A stretch of DNA of 64,000 bases from Prevotella sp. tf2-5 (GCF_900115435.1 NZ_FOWK01000012.1:56296-120295), one strand, 5' to 3'; shown: positions 16,487 through 25,407, counted from the stretch's first letter. Numbers and translations: made by a program. Notes: generated by a model not told the origin, from the sequence alone.

Positions 16487-17647
16487 ATGACAACTATAGC
16501 GTTTTACCAATACCTCATTCACTTCGCAGTGATGCTGACCATCCTTATAATGATGGCCGTGTATCTGCTGACATCAAGGCGTAACGCTTTCGGCGGCGAG
16601 CTTGTCACCGACCAGCGCCTGCGGCGCAAGGCGGGCAGGCTGATTTTTATCTACACACTCATCTATCTGACTAATATCCCGATGGTGCTATGGCTTGCTG
16701 ATGACCTGCAGCTCCTGCAGATGGTATCTGTCACAGTCGACATGACAATATGGTGTCCCGTGGTACTGCATTTCTTGCTCGAACTGCTGCAAGACCGCCG
16801 GCACTGGGACAACCGGCTGTTGCTGATCAGCATGCTGGCAGTGATGCCCCTGACGGGGTGGCTGCTCACTGGACACGCGTGGTGGAAATGGGCAGTATAT
16901 GGCATGTACATAGCTGAAGTGGTCTTCTTCATCGGCTGGTACATCAGAGCTGCAATAGCCTACCGCCGCTTCCTGGCTGACAACTACGCAGACCTGGAGC
17001 ATAAGGAGGTCACCTGGAGCTGGATTATTCTAAGCTCCATGTTCTTTTCCCTCATCAACTATCTGCTGATGCTGTTCCAAAGCGACATGCAGATATGCGT
17101 AGACTTATCATACATTTTCCACCTTGCTGACATCCTGTTCATCGGTATCATTGTCTGGTACATTGACCATCAGCAAATACTGGAGCCGTTGACGGCGGAG
17201 GCCGGGGTGGAGAAGCTGCCAAAGGAACAGGAAGCAGAGACTGACGAAACAGCCCACACCCTGACAGACCAAATCACCAGGGAGGACATCATTATCGCCA
17301 AGACGGGTGCTCTGTTGCGTAAGCACTGCGAGGAGGCGCAGCTTTACCTGCAGCACGACCTGTCACTCAAGACAGTGGCCCAGGTGTGCAATACCAATCG
17401 CACCTACCTGGGCCGCTATTTCGCCTCGCAGGGTCTTACCTACTATACTTATATTAACAAGTTACGCATCAACCACTTCCAGTCGCTCTATCGTGAAGCT
17501 CTAAAAGGGGGAAATACCCCCCCCACACTCCAACAGCTGTCAAAAGACAGCGGCTTCGTCAGCTATAACACCTTCTCACGTGCCTTCCTTGCTTGCACGG
17601 GCATCAGCGTCCGCCACTGGTTAGAACAAGTGAAACTGGAAGAGTAG
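16487..17647 (+). CDS. Membrane-anchored AraC-family transcriptional regulator
   Basis: 386 aa. The N-terminal half has about seven hydrophobic segments (for example FAVMLTILIMMAVYLLT and AVYGMYIAEVVFFIGWYI). A charged linker (about 235-270) leads to a C-terminal AraC/XylS domain (about 285-386), with HTH 1 in LSLKTVAQVCNTNRTYLGRYF and HTH 2 in TLQQLSKDSGFVSYNTFSRAF. This architecture, a 7TM-like sensor fused directly to AraC DNA-binding helices, is frequent in Bacteroidota. It is divergent from the glycine-rich operon. GC content looks higher than that of its neighbours. Ligand unknown. Confidence 0.85.
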   Translation: MTTIAFYQYLIHFAVMLTILIMMAVYLLTSRRNAFGGELVTDQRLRRKAGRLIFIYTLIYLTNIPMVLWLADDLQLLQMVSVTVDMTIWCPVVLHFLLELLQDRRHWDNRLLLISMLAVMPLTGWLLTGHAWWKWAVYGMYIAEVVFFIGWYIRAAIAYRRFLADNYADLEHKEVTWSWIILSSMFFSLINYLLMLFQSDMQICVDLSYIFHLADILFIGIIVWYIDHQQILEPLTAEAGVEKLPKEQEAETDETAHTLTDQITREDIIIAKTGALLRKHCEEAQLYLQHDLSLKTVAQVCNTNRTYLGRYFASQGLTYYTYINKLRINHFQSLYREALKGGNTPPTLQQLSKDSGFVSYNTFSRAFLACTGISVRHWLEQVKLEE

Positions 17648-17672
17648 GCTTATATCATTCTATCTTTTTATT

Positions 17673-18881
17673 TTAATGCTCATGGAGGTGCCATACACTC
17701 ATCACTTTACGACGGATGGCAAAGTAGTTGAGGAGGGCTACTAACAGATAGAGTCCGACACCCGTGAGAAGGGCAGGGATGAGGCTTGCGGCACTATAAC
17801 TGGGATAGAGTTGTCCGAAGAGTGGGAGGTAGTATCCGCGCAATAGTAAGACGATGACGATGGATGACACAAGAACCAGTGTGTTGAGACAGATCGTCAG
17901 CAAGTGATAAGGACGTGCCACAGCCTGTGGGGAGTAGCCTATCAGCAAGAGATTGTCAATCTTCTCCGTGTTTTTCTGCAGCAGCAGGAAGATGCTGAGC
18001 AGGAGGACGTAGAAGGCGAGCGCACTGATGATGAGTCCTATGGCGAGGACGATACTGATGATGATACGCAGGAAATGTGCAGTACGTGCCGCTTCATTAT
18101 CATTCGCCTCTGTCTCATAACCTTTTGTGGCGAGGAACTCGGCGATCTTCTCGTCAGTGGGATTGCTGACGGTGACGATGAGTCGTGAGGGCTTAGCCTC
18201 CCGGTCAGGAGAGAGGGCGGCATTCATCTCGTCCATGAATTTCTGTGGGACGAGGATGGTGTTGAGTCTCTTGGAGAATGCCACGACATGACCTGTCAAC
18301 TCCTTGCTTCCTGCTGTGCCACGAAGGTGGAAGTGTATCTTCGCCATCGACACAAGGTCTTCGGAGAGGACGGGTAGTCCCTGACTGCTGGCAAAGCCGA
18401 AATTATAAAGATTGAGATAGTTGCGGGGCAGTACGATAGGAATCTCATTTCTGCCGGGCTCCCATTTCCAACGGTAGAGGTCGATATCCATGAAGTCATC
18501 AGGTACTGCCTCGAAGAACATCTCCGTAGAGAACTGAACGCCCATTCGTTCACTGCCAATGGTGGCGACGACGCTGAAAAGGGAGGGAGTAAAAGACCCC
18601 ACATTGCTGACAAAAGGCTGTTTACGCACTTCCTCAATATCCTTTGTCGAGAAGGTAGGAGCCTTACCAGTCAGTGTGCGCATCGTACTCACATGCTTAG
18701 CCATCACCATCTGTCCCGGCTTCATGAAACTGTCGCTACCCGTGAACATCGGGATGACATCGGTTGCAAACTGGATGGCAGCCAGGACGATGGTCATACC
18801 ACAGAGGTTGGCGAGCACGAAGCCCGCCAACTGTCCTGCGTTCATATGTCGGCTTAATAGCCTGTAGAGTAACTTATTCAA
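17673..18881 (-). CDS. FtsX-like ABC transporter permease (orphan)
   Basis: 402 aa. One N-terminal membrane helix (about 18-38), a large extracytoplasmic domain to about 270, then three C-terminal helices (about 272-303, 325-347, 365-390). This is the MacB/FtsX permease plan. No ATP-binding subunit is encoded nearby, so it either borrows one or works with a distant partner. The start lies 4 bp after the stop of the DUF4836 lipoprotein gene, so the two are co-transcribed. A 63-bp copy of its 3' end lies at 11208-11270. Confidence 0.8.
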   Translation of the reverse strand: MNKLLYRLLSRHMNAGQLAGFVLANLCGMTIVLAAIQFATDVIPMFTGSDSFMKPGQMVMAKHVSTMRTLTGKAPTFSTKDIEEVRKQPFVSNVGSFTPSLFSVVATIGSERMGVQFSTEMFFEAVPDDFMDIDLYRWKWEPGRNEIPIVLPRNYLNLYNFGFASSQGLPVLSEDLVSMAKIHFHLRGTAGSKELTGHVVAFSKRLNTILVPQKFMDEMNAALSPDREAKPSRLIVTVSNPTDEKIAEFLATKGYETEANDNEAARTAHFLRIIISIVLAIGLIISALAFYVLLLSIFLLLQKNTEKIDNLLLIGYSPQAVARPYHLLTICLNTLVLVSSIVIVLLLRGYYLPLFGQLYPSYSAASLIPALLTGVGLYLLVALLNYFAIRRKVMSVWHLHEH

Positions 18882-18885
18882 AGGA

Positions 18886-20298
18886 TTAGAACTGTTTTGC
18901 TATCAGGTCTATGAGGTATTCGACAGGATCCTTGTCGGCATCCTTCATCTTCAGAATGAGCTCACCAGCAGTATCACTGGTGTCAAAGAACTCAACAGTC
19001 TTGATATGGTCGCTTGCCATTTGTGCGGCACTAGCAGCATCGTTGTTAACCTTTCCAGCCAGGTTGCTGATCAGAGCGACATCAAGGTATACATAAACAC
19101 GGCGTCCACTGATAACACCCTTGTCGAAACCGTCTTTCACCTCGGTGAAAGCAGCATTCTCACCAACGGCTACATAGGTAGCACCATCCTTGAAGCCGAA
19201 GTCCAGGCCCTTCTCAGGATTGAGACCTTGCTCCTTAGCCATATCGGCAATGCTGGCATCCTTCGTCTTCAGGTAAGCTCCAACCTCAGGCAGTTCACCC
19301 TTGAACTCTCCCACACCAATAGCGAAGTCGCCATCGATAACCTCCAGGATCTTCTTGATCATGTCCTTCTGGTCCTCTATGCCTGCCTGACTGAAGACAC
19401 CATTCTTGTCAAACATTTCAAATACTTTCTTACCATTGATGTTGGCGTACATCATGAAGGCACCCTTCGGGAGATATTTCAGGTAGTCACCACTGATCTT
19501 GCCGCACATATCGGTAGAACTTTTGATATAGTTCTTCCAAGCGTCAGACTTGGCGATGCACTCAAAGGAGAACTTAGCCTCACCCTTGTCGGTGGAAAGA
19601 CCGAGAAGGAGACTGAGGTCTTTCAGCTCCGCACCCTCTGGCAGCATCTTCTTGGAGTTGGCATCTACCTGGTCCTCAAGGGCTTCCATAGGAATCAGAG
19701 CCTTGACGAAACCCTTGGAATCAATGAGTTTGGCGAAATCGTCGCTCTCAGCCATCGTGTCCTTGGTGTCGTCGTTCTTGAACTTAGCGATGATGTCGTC
19801 GAGGCTATAGCTCTCAGAGGCAAAGAAAGTAGCGTCGTCGAAGGCGATGATATTCTTGTCGTCCTGCAGATACATGATGCCGTCCTTCTCCTTGCAGCCA
19901 TCCTCGCCACCTTCCTTAGCGGCAGTATTGATAAGCTGGGCGAAGTCGTCCTTGTCGAGAATCGTACCAATAGCGGCGTTCTTTTCCCCCTTTACGGTAA
20001 AGATGTAAATAGGCTCACGCAGGTCAACACCAGCCTTGGCAGGATCCTCTACGATTTTCTTGATGAGGTCCTTGGTGTCCTGGTTCTTGGCATTCTCCTC
20101 TATGGTCTCCAGCATTTTTTTCTTGGCATCCTCGTTGTCGCCCAGTTTACTCTTCTCAAACATCTGCTTGATGTCAAGGCTGACAACAGCAGCGTCAGCA
20201 GGGATGAACTTAGAGTTCTTAGAGGATTTCGCACACGATGAGAGTACAAATACTGCAATCAGCAGCAAGTACATCAGATTAAACTTTCTCTGTTTCAT
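18886..20298 (-). CDS. DUF4836-family lipoprotein
   Basis: 470 aa from the second in-frame ATG at 20298 (MKQRKFNLMYLLLIAVFVLSSC); the longer ORF adds only MIFI. LSSC is a lipobox, so the protein is lipid-anchored. The mature part (FIPADAAVVSLDIKQMFEKS...YLPKGAFMMYANINGKKVFE...DFAIGVGEFKGELPEV) fits the DUF4836 family of Bacteroidota as I remember it; its function is not established. First gene of a pair with the permease 4 bp downstream. A -7 box TATCTTTG (minus strand, 20349-20356) lies about 50 bp upstream. Confidence 0.8.
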   Translation of the reverse strand: MKQRKFNLMYLLLIAVFVLSSCAKSSKNSKFIPADAAVVSLDIKQMFEKSKLGDNEDAKKKMLETIEENAKNQDTKDLIKKIVEDPAKAGVDLREPIYIFTVKGEKNAAIGTILDKDDFAQLINTAAKEGGEDGCKEKDGIMYLQDDKNIIAFDDATFFASESYSLDDIIAKFKNDDTKDTMAESDDFAKLIDSKGFVKALIPMEALEDQVDANSKKMLPEGAELKDLSLLLGLSTDKGEAKFSFECIAKSDAWKNYIKSSTDMCGKISGDYLKYLPKGAFMMYANINGKKVFEMFDKNGVFSQAGIEDQKDMIKKILEVIDGDFAIGVGEFKGELPEVGAYLKTKDASIADMAKEQGLNPEKGLDFGFKDGATYVAVGENAAFTEVKDGFDKGVISGRRVYVYLDVALISNLAGKVNNDAASAAQMASDHIKTVEFFDTSDTAGELILKMKDADKDPVEYLIDLIAKQF

Positions 20299-20431
20299 AA
20301 TAAAAATCATTTTTGGGTTAAAGCATGCTATTTTTGCAAATCATGCCACAAAGATAAGTAAAAAAAGTGGACTTAAAGGAGAATATGGAGTTAAAGGGAG
20401 TTAAAGGACGGAAGATTTATGCAAAAAGCAG

Positions 20432-20439
20432 TATCTTTG
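20432..20439 (+). promoter_or_regulatory. -7 box of rsmI
   Basis: TATCTTTG ends 8 bp before the ATG at 20448, so the message starts at or within a few bases of the start codon. No good -33 is seen. Confidence 0.55.
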
Positions 20440-20447
20440 CACCCGTC

Positions 20448-21116
20448 ATGGGCATATTATATATTGTTCCCACACCTGTAGGCAATATGGAGGATATGAC
20501 ACTCCGTGCCATCCGTATCCTGAAAGAAGCCGACCTCGTGCTGGCTGAGGATACGCGGACATCAGGTATCCTGCTGAAGCACTTCCAGATTCAGCAGCAT
20601 CTCCTTTCCCATCATAAGTTCAATGAGCATGGTACGAGTGCCGCTATTGTGGAACGCCTGCAGGCAGGACAGACCATTGCCCTGATCAGTGATGCCGGCA
20701 CACCAGGAATCTCCGACCCTGGGTTCTATCTGGTACGGGAGGCTGTCCGTGCCGGTGTCGAGGTACAGACGCTGCCGGGTGCCACCGCTTTCGTACCAGC
20801 CTTGGTGAGCAGCGGTCTTCCTTGTGACCGTTTCTGTTTTGAGGGTTTCCTCCCTCAGAAGAAAGGTCGTCAGACGAAGATACAGAGTCTTGCCGACGAG
20901 GAGCGCACGATGGTGTTCTACGAGTCACCCTACCGGGTGCTGAAGACTTTACAGCAGTTTGCGGAGGTGATGGGTGCAGACCGCCAGGTGAGTGTCTGTC
21001 GGGAGATTAGTAAGGTACACGAGGAGAGTGTCCGCGGCACGTTGGAAGAGGTCATCGCCCATTTCACTGAGCATGAGCCGCGAGGGGAGTTTGTTATCGT
21101 CCTTGCAGGACGATAA
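20448..21116 (+). CDS. rsmI: 16S rRNA 2'-O-ribose C1402 methyltransferase RsmI
   Basis: 222 aa beginning MGILYIVPTPVGNMEDMTLR, the classic RsmI/YraL start. Further family blocks are VLAEDTRTSGILL, SDAGTPGISDPGFYLVR and LPGATAFVPALVSSGLP; the tetrapyrrole-methylase fold binds SAM through these Gly-rich loops. It methylates the 2'-OH of C1402 in the ribosomal decoding centre. I use the ATG at 20448 and not the upstream one at 20367, because the -7 box TATCTTTG falls inside the extra part. The C-terminal GEFVIVLAGR is the expected end. Confidence 0.95.
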   Translation: MGILYIVPTPVGNMEDMTLRAIRILKEADLVLAEDTRTSGILLKHFQIQQHLLSHHKFNEHGTSAAIVERLQAGQTIALISDAGTPGISDPGFYLVREAVRAGVEVQTLPGATAFVPALVSSGLPCDRFCFEGFLPQKKGRQTKIQSLADEERTMVFYESPYRVLKTLQQFAEVMGADRQVSVCREISKVHEESVRGTLEEVIAHFTEHEPRGEFVIVLAGR

Positions 21117-21156
21117 GATGAAAAATTAAAGATTAAAAATGAAATATTATAAGAAT

Positions 21157-22008
21157 ATGAAAAAGTTATTGATTTTGGCACTTGGTGCCGTAGCAGTGGT
21201 AGCCTGCAAACAGCAGGGACCGAAGACAGAGGATTTGATGATGGCACAGCAGGCTGACTCGCTGAACCGTATCATCCAGCAGAAAGACAATGAGATTAAT
21301 GACATGATGGCTACCTTCAACGAGATCGAGGAGGGTTTCCGCGCCATCAATGCCGCCCAGGACCGTGTGACACTTGCCAAGGATGGTGAGGGCTCCAACC
21401 GTACCCAGCGTATCCGTGACAATATCGCACAGATCCAGCAGACGATGCAGCACAACCGTGAGCTCATCAACAAACTCAAGAACCAGTTGCGTACCAGTTC
21501 CGTGAAGGGTGACGAGTTACGTAAGACCATCGAGAACCTCGTGGCACAGATGGAGGCGAAAGACAAGGAGATCAACCAGTTGAAACTCGACTTGAAGTCT
21601 CGTGACATCCGTCTTACCGAACTGGGTAATGAGGTTGCCGACCTTACCGTGGAGACTTCTCAGCAGAAAGCAGAGATCTCACAGAAGGCAGAGACCATCT
21701 CGGCTCAGGACAAGGCGCTCAATACCGCCTGGTTTGTGTTCGGCACGAAGAAAGAGTTGAAGGAACAGCGTATCATCGAGGACGGCAAGGTGCTCCAGTC
21801 GAATTTCAATCGTGAGTATTTCACGAAGATTGATATCCGTGTCGACAAAGAGATCAAGCTCTATTCCCGTTCGGCAAAACTGCTGACGGCTCACCCTGCT
21901 TCCAGCTATGTACTGGAGCGTGATGCCAACAAACAGTATGTGCTCCGCATCACCAACCCGCAACTGTTCTGGTCTACCAGCAAGTACCTGGTGGTATTAG
22001 TGAGCTAA
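21157..22008 (+). CDS. Coiled-coil lipoprotein, function unknown
   Basis: 283 aa from MKKLLILALGAVAVVACKQQ, a lipoprotein signal with the Cys after VVA. Residues about 25-200 are strongly heptad-like (RIIQQKDNEINDMMATFNEIEEG, LKNQLRTSSVKGDELRKTIENLVAQME, QQKAEISQKAETISAQ), a long coiled coil. The C-terminal 80 residues form a small beta-rich domain (LNTAWFVFGTKKELKEQRII...KEIKLYSRSAKLLTAHPASSYVLE) that I have seen in Bacteroidota envelope proteins without an assigned role. It lies 40 bp after rsmI. A strong terminator follows. Confidence 0.75.
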   Translation: MKKLLILALGAVAVVACKQQGPKTEDLMMAQQADSLNRIIQQKDNEINDMMATFNEIEEGFRAINAAQDRVTLAKDGEGSNRTQRIRDNIAQIQQTMQHNRELINKLKNQLRTSSVKGDELRKTIENLVAQMEAKDKEINQLKLDLKSRDIRLTELGNEVADLTVETSQQKAEISQKAETISAQDKALNTAWFVFGTKKELKEQRIIEDGKVLQSNFNREYFTKIDIRVDKEIKLYSRSAKLLTAHPASSYVLERDANKQYVLRITNPQLFWSTSKYLVVLVS

Positions 22009-22052
22009 ACTATGAAGGGCAGGAACACAAATTCCTGCCCTTCATAGTTTTT
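22007..22052. terminator. Strong bidirectional terminator
   Basis: AAACTATGAAGGGCAGGAA pairs perfectly with TTCCTGCCCTTCATAGTTT (19 bp, short loop) and is followed by more T residues. It serves the lipoprotein gene and, on minus, the HigBA operon. Confidence 0.9.
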
Positions 22053-22064
22053 ATGGTTATCAAT

Positions 22065-22430
22065 TTAAATACCTAATACAATAGCTGGATCAATATTCAG
22101 TTTTATACTTAACTCTCTTCCTATCTTAAGTGACGGTTCACTTTTACCATTCATAATCTCACTGACTCTGGCATTGCTTAACCCAAGCATTTCCGCAAGT
22201 TTAGTCTGATTGAGCCCCATCTCATACAAGCGAAGTTTGATGATGTCAACCAATGAGGGCTTTCCTATTGGGTAATGAATATCCTCATATTCCTCTACCA
22301 TATCTGAAATCATGTCCAATTCCAGATAGTTCTTGTCATCAGCAGGCGTCTCGTCATTCACCAGCGGAAGGAGTTCTTCTATTCTTTGCAATGCTGCACG
22401 ATAAGCAGCTTCACTCTTTATCTGTGCCAT
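22065..22430 (-). CDS. higA: HigA-type antitoxin, XRE-family HTH
   Basis: 121 aa. The N-terminal half is acidic (LPLVNDETPADDKNYLELDMISDMVEEYED), the C-terminal half an HTH_3 domain (MGLNQTKLAEMLGLSNARVSEIMNGKSEPSLK). This two-part layout is typical of HigA antitoxins that also bind their own promoter. It sits 3 bp after the higB gene (toxin first, antitoxin second), the normal order for HigBA. It would neutralise the toxin and repress the operon. Confidence 0.9.
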   Translation of the reverse strand: MAQIKSEAAYRAALQRIEELLPLVNDETPADDKNYLELDMISDMVEEYEDIHYPIGKPSLVDIIKLRLYEMGLNQTKLAEMLGLSNARVSEIMNGKSEPSLKIGRELSIKLNIDPAIVLGI

Positions 22431-22433
22431 GTC

Positions 22434-22730
22434 CTAAATATTTTGAATGTCCCTAATTGCATCATATTCCTTATGAGTTCCCACAAAACGAATGTAAACC
22501 GTTTTTGGGGTAAACTGAATAAGTACCACCAATCTATAGTCATTGCCTTTAATATTGAACACGTAACGTTGGTTACCAACGGCATCGACACTGTTGAATG
22601 TATTCTTAATGTCAGCAAAACATGTCCACTCAGACCTCTTTGTCTTCTCATACCACTCTTCTAATGCGGTTTTTGCCTGTGGTACCTTTGTATAGTATTC
22701 TACTATTGTGCTTTTTGAAATGACTCTCAT
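22434..22730 (-). CDS. higB: HigB-type mRNA interferase toxin
   Basis: 98 aa: MRVISKSTIVEYYTKVPQAK...LEEWYEKTKRSEWTCFADIKNTFNSVDAVGNQRYVFNIKGNDYRLVV is the HigB_toxin family (RelE superfamily fold) with the usual NxRYVFNIKGNxYRLV block. Such toxins cleave mRNA on the ribosome. Followed after 3 bp by higA. It lies immediately outside the inverted repeat that bounds the VapE module. Confidence 0.92.
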   Translation of the reverse strand: MRVISKSTIVEYYTKVPQAKTALEEWYEKTKRSEWTCFADIKNTFNSVDAVGNQRYVFNIKGNDYRLVVLIQFTPKTVYIRFVGTHKEYDAIRDIQNI

Positions 22731-22753
22731 TATTACACGCTTGTATTTGGGTA

Positions 22754-22784
22754 CAAAAATAAGGTAATTTTTTAGAATATCAAA
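22754..22784 (-). promoter_or_regulatory. higBA promoter
   Basis: Minus strand: -33 TTTG (22781-22784), 19-bp spacer, -7 TATTTTTG (22754-22761), about 24 bp before the higB ATG. Confidence 0.65.
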
Positions 22785-22832
22785 ATATTTTTCGTTAATT
22801 CTTAAATTACGAGTAGATAGGTCAGAATTCTC

Positions 22833-22932
22833 TACACGTATTTTTAAAAACCCTTGTCACCGTTGCCGCCTTGCAAAACAGCTTGATTGTCAGGAATTTG
22901 TGGGTAACAACGAAGCGGCAACGGTGACAACG
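22833..22932. repeat. IR1: about 100-bp inverted repeat, left end of the VapE module
   Basis: It starts CTACACGTA, runs through a 10-bp A/T stretch, then CCTTGTCACCGTTGCCGC ... GCGGCAACGGTGACAACG. The core is thus itself a dyad. The reverse complement aligns along its whole length with 25523-25623 and with 57446-57545, mismatches lying mainly in the central spacer. It abuts the vapE stop codon at 22934-22936. Confidence 0.85.
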
Positions 22933-22933
22933 A

Positions 22934-24781
22934 TTAGTGTTTTTGGTATGGAATGACGAGATATTCCGTACCAAAATGAGTGCGTCGGCGCTTGATATTG
23001 TCGATATTAGAGAGGAATTGTCCGAAGACACGGATGTTACCAGTTCGTATGGCGGAGCCGCCTTTCTTCTTGACGGCGGCGAAGATGGCGGCAGTCGTCA
23101 TATATTGTCCCTCTCCCTCATGCTCAGGTATCCTAAAGCATTCCTCGAAGAACATCTCCTCGGGGGAACGGAGTTTAAACTGGCGGTTCGACTCCATGAC
23201 TTCCAAGGTTTGCTTTTCATCCATCCAATAGGGCTCGTTCTGGTCTATCAATGCCACAGCCTGCGCATAGAGCTGGTCGTAATTGATGGGTTGTGACATA
23301 TCGATAGGTCCTGTCAGTTCGATACCGATGAAACGACGACTTCCTGTGGGGTCAGAGAGGATATCCGTCACGTTAGCCGTAGCGATGAAGGAGGCTAGAC
23401 GTGGGAACTCCTCTACATGTTTGCCATAGGGACGTTTCACCTTCACGGAGGCGAGTTGTACGAGATTCTTCAGGAAACCCTCCTGTATCTTAGGTGATAT
23501 CTGGTTGAACTCATCGAGGTTGATGAGTAGGAACTGACTCATCGCCTGCAATACCGATTTACGTTCCGAGAGGACGAGGCTGTCGTTATAGCCCCATTGC
23601 ATATCCGTGGGAATCAGCGACTTGCAGAATGTCGACTTGTTAAAGCCCTGTTTGGAGATCAACAGGGGCACGATGGAGTTTCCATAGCGGCGGCTCTTTC
23701 CCAGCCATTGCGCCACCATCCCTAAGAACCAGATGCGGAACCACTCCTCCCAATGGGGATTCTTGGTAGGCACCCGTTTGGCAAGGTCGGTGATATAGTC
23801 GTGTCCGTCCCATTTGCGATACAGCCCCCAGAGGTATTCCTCCACAGGGTTATAGGCTCGTACCAAGTTGGAGCGCAGGTAACGGGTGATATCCTTGTCC
23901 CACACGTTCAGACCAGCCAGCCGTGCCTCCATGGCAAGACCGTTCTGCACCCGCTCGTCAACAGGTCGCCATCCATAGTGCCATTTCTCTTTCGACCGGT
24001 ATTCCACATAGCCCATCACCATATTCATGCGGAAGGCATAACGCTGATCCATCAGGGAAATGAGTTCTTTCGTGTTCTGGATGACTGTTTCCGAGGCGTT
24101 TTCTTGCGTATCGGCGAGCGTCACCTTTCCTTTCTCCGACATCGTGATACCATCGGGGATGAGCAAGGGTGTCGCCTCCGTGTTGCAGTAAGGGTGTTGG
24201 TCTGCCGTCATGCGGAAACCAGTCATCCACGAGGGTTGTCCCTCTCCCCGGATGGCAGGTGCCACCTGCAGGACATCCGCAGTCTGTGTCATCGTCACCA
24301 AAGGCTCATAGAGTCCGCAGAGGATTGGGTATACCTGTTTGCAGAACGCCTCCATCCCCTCTTCCGTCTGGGGCAGGGAGCCATCTGGGCGACATGCCCT
24401 CACGATGACTTTCAGACTCCTGCCACTACTTCCCAGCAGGGAAAGCATCGTACTTGGCAGGATGGCGGTCATGCGTTTGACTGCCTCTGCTTCCTCCTCG
24501 TCCTTAAGAGGGGAGATGGTCAAGGTGAAGAGTCCGTTAAACTGCTGGGCGATGAGGTTGCCTTCCTTGTTTGTCTTCATGACAGCCGACGGGTAGATGA
24601 CAGGTAGTCTGTGCATCCTCTCAAAGATACTCCACGACTCTGCATATCGCACAAAGGTACGCAGTGCGTCCACATCCTCGAAATAGTTGTCTTCCTGTAC
24701 CCGTTCCATGAAGGACTCAAAGGGTACCAGACTCACGTGTTGTTTGTTCTTCTTGTCTGTTTTGATACATGTTAGTTTCAT
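22934..24781 (-). CDS. BT4734-like / VapE-type P-loop ATPase (primase-helicase-like)
   Basis: 615 aa. The first roughly 190 residues fit the BT4734/VirE N-terminal domain common in Bacteroidota mobile DNA (FNGLFTLTISPLKDEEEAEAVK, SGRSLKVIVRACRPDG). Residues about 290-520 are a VapE-like superfamily 3-type ATPase: a Walker A-like loop SKQGFNKSTF (about residue 377), in which the usual second Gly is Asn, Walker B FLLINLDEFNQI (about 418) and a sensor FIATANVTDIL. VapE-type proteins serve in replication or excision of islands and phage-like elements. Upstream lies a 22-bp dyad array; both ends of the two-gene unit carry inverted repeats. Confidence 0.85.
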   Translation of the reverse strand: MKLTCIKTDKKNKQHVSLVPFESFMERVQEDNYFEDVDALRTFVRYAESWSIFERMHRLPVIYPSAVMKTNKEGNLIAQQFNGLFTLTISPLKDEEEAEAVKRMTAILPSTMLSLLGSSGRSLKVIVRACRPDGSLPQTEEGMEAFCKQVYPILCGLYEPLVTMTQTADVLQVAPAIRGEGQPSWMTGFRMTADQHPYCNTEATPLLIPDGITMSEKGKVTLADTQENASETVIQNTKELISLMDQRYAFRMNMVMGYVEYRSKEKWHYGWRPVDERVQNGLAMEARLAGLNVWDKDITRYLRSNLVRAYNPVEEYLWGLYRKWDGHDYITDLAKRVPTKNPHWEEWFRIWFLGMVAQWLGKSRRYGNSIVPLLISKQGFNKSTFCKSLIPTDMQWGYNDSLVLSERKSVLQAMSQFLLINLDEFNQISPKIQEGFLKNLVQLASVKVKRPYGKHVEEFPRLASFIATANVTDILSDPTGSRRFIGIELTGPIDMSQPINYDQLYAQAVALIDQNEPYWMDEKQTLEVMESNRQFKLRSPEEMFFEECFRIPEHEGEGQYMTTAAIFAAVKKKGGSAIRTGNIRVFGQFLSNIDNIKRRRTHFGTEYLVIPYQKH

Positions 24782-24826
24782 ATTCCTTAGTAAGTTATGT
24801 TGAGTTATGTTACGGTTGTCGGTTTA

Positions 24827-24959
24827 TTCCACCCTATGGAACACTTTGTTCCACCCTATGGAACAAGTTGTTCCACCCCATGGAACATTTGCTCCCCTTT
24901 ATCCTGATACATGGTTTCCAAGCACTGGAATACATTGTTCCAGGCAATGGGACGGCGGG
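24827..24959. repeat. 22-bp-period dyad array A1 upstream of the VapE-like gene
   Basis: Units start at 24827, 24849, 24871, 24893 (degenerate), 24916 and 24938. The best have TTCCA-CCCTA-TGGAA: 5-bp arms, 5-bp spacer, then a 7-bp linker. They fill the gap between the 146-aa gene (stop at 24967) and the ATPase start (24781). The layout resembles replication iterons or a multi-site operator. Confidence 0.85.
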
Positions 24960-24966
24960 TGGCTGA

Positions 24967-25407
24967 TTAATCTCTCATGTTGTAGCCGATCTCGTAGTGG
25001 TCGAAAGGACGCTCCTCTTTGCTTCCGTATTCTGCCATGTAGCCTTTGATGACCTCCTGCTGGGCAGGTGACAGCTTACGCTCACCCTTGTCATAACGAT
25101 AGTAAGTGCCCACGCTGCCCAGAAAACCAGTGATATCATGGCGTAAGGAGGAGCGCAGATGTTTCGGCACTCCGGCATACACCTTATGGAACCCGTAGGC
25201 AAGTTCCACCAGCTCGGCTTTCTGGAAATACTCACACTTGCCGTCGTGCAGGGCATTCGGAAATACGGTCAGCCCCCATGTCCGCTTCTGGGAAATCTGT
25301 TGTCCCACGACATAGCGCAGGCATTCACTGCAAGTTGTACACTCGCGATTGAAACACATCAGGAAGTTACCTGTGTTTTCGTTGAAAATAAAGTCGTTCT
25401 CTACCAT
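24967..25407 (-). CDS. Cys-rich DUF6078-like protein
   Basis: 146 aa. Near the N-terminus CFNRECTTCSEC gives a Cys-x4-Cys-x2-Cys-x2-Cys cluster, probably a metal site. The middle (AELVELAYGFHKVYAGVPKHLRSSLRHDITGFLGSVGTYYRYDKGERKLS) is helical and HTH-like. I link it tentatively to DUF6078, a Bacteroidota family; that is from memory. It is the first gene of the two-gene VapE module and lies 186 bp upstream of the ATPase, the gap being the 22-bp array. A likely role is DNA binding or control of the module. Confidence 0.6.
   Translation of the reverse strand: MVENDFIFNENTGNFLMCFNRECTTCSECLRYVVGQQISQKRTWGLTVFPNALHDGKCEYFQKAELVELAYGFHKVYAGVPKHLRSSLRHDITGFLGSVGTYYRYDKGERKLSPAQQEVIKGYMAEYGSKEERPFDHYEIGYNMRD

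Noticed and set aside
19006..20241. 411-codon ORF on + opposite the DUF4836 gene
   Set aside because: Long antisense shadow of a codon-biased gene; the minus-strand frame has a signal peptide, a lipobox and a family match.
23753..24607. 284-codon ORF on + inside the VapE-like gene
   Set aside because: Antisense to a frame with recognisable ATPase motifs.
24827..24959. CRISPR array
   Set aside because: Units of 22 bp are repeats throughout, without unique spacers of 30 bp or more, and no cas genes are near.
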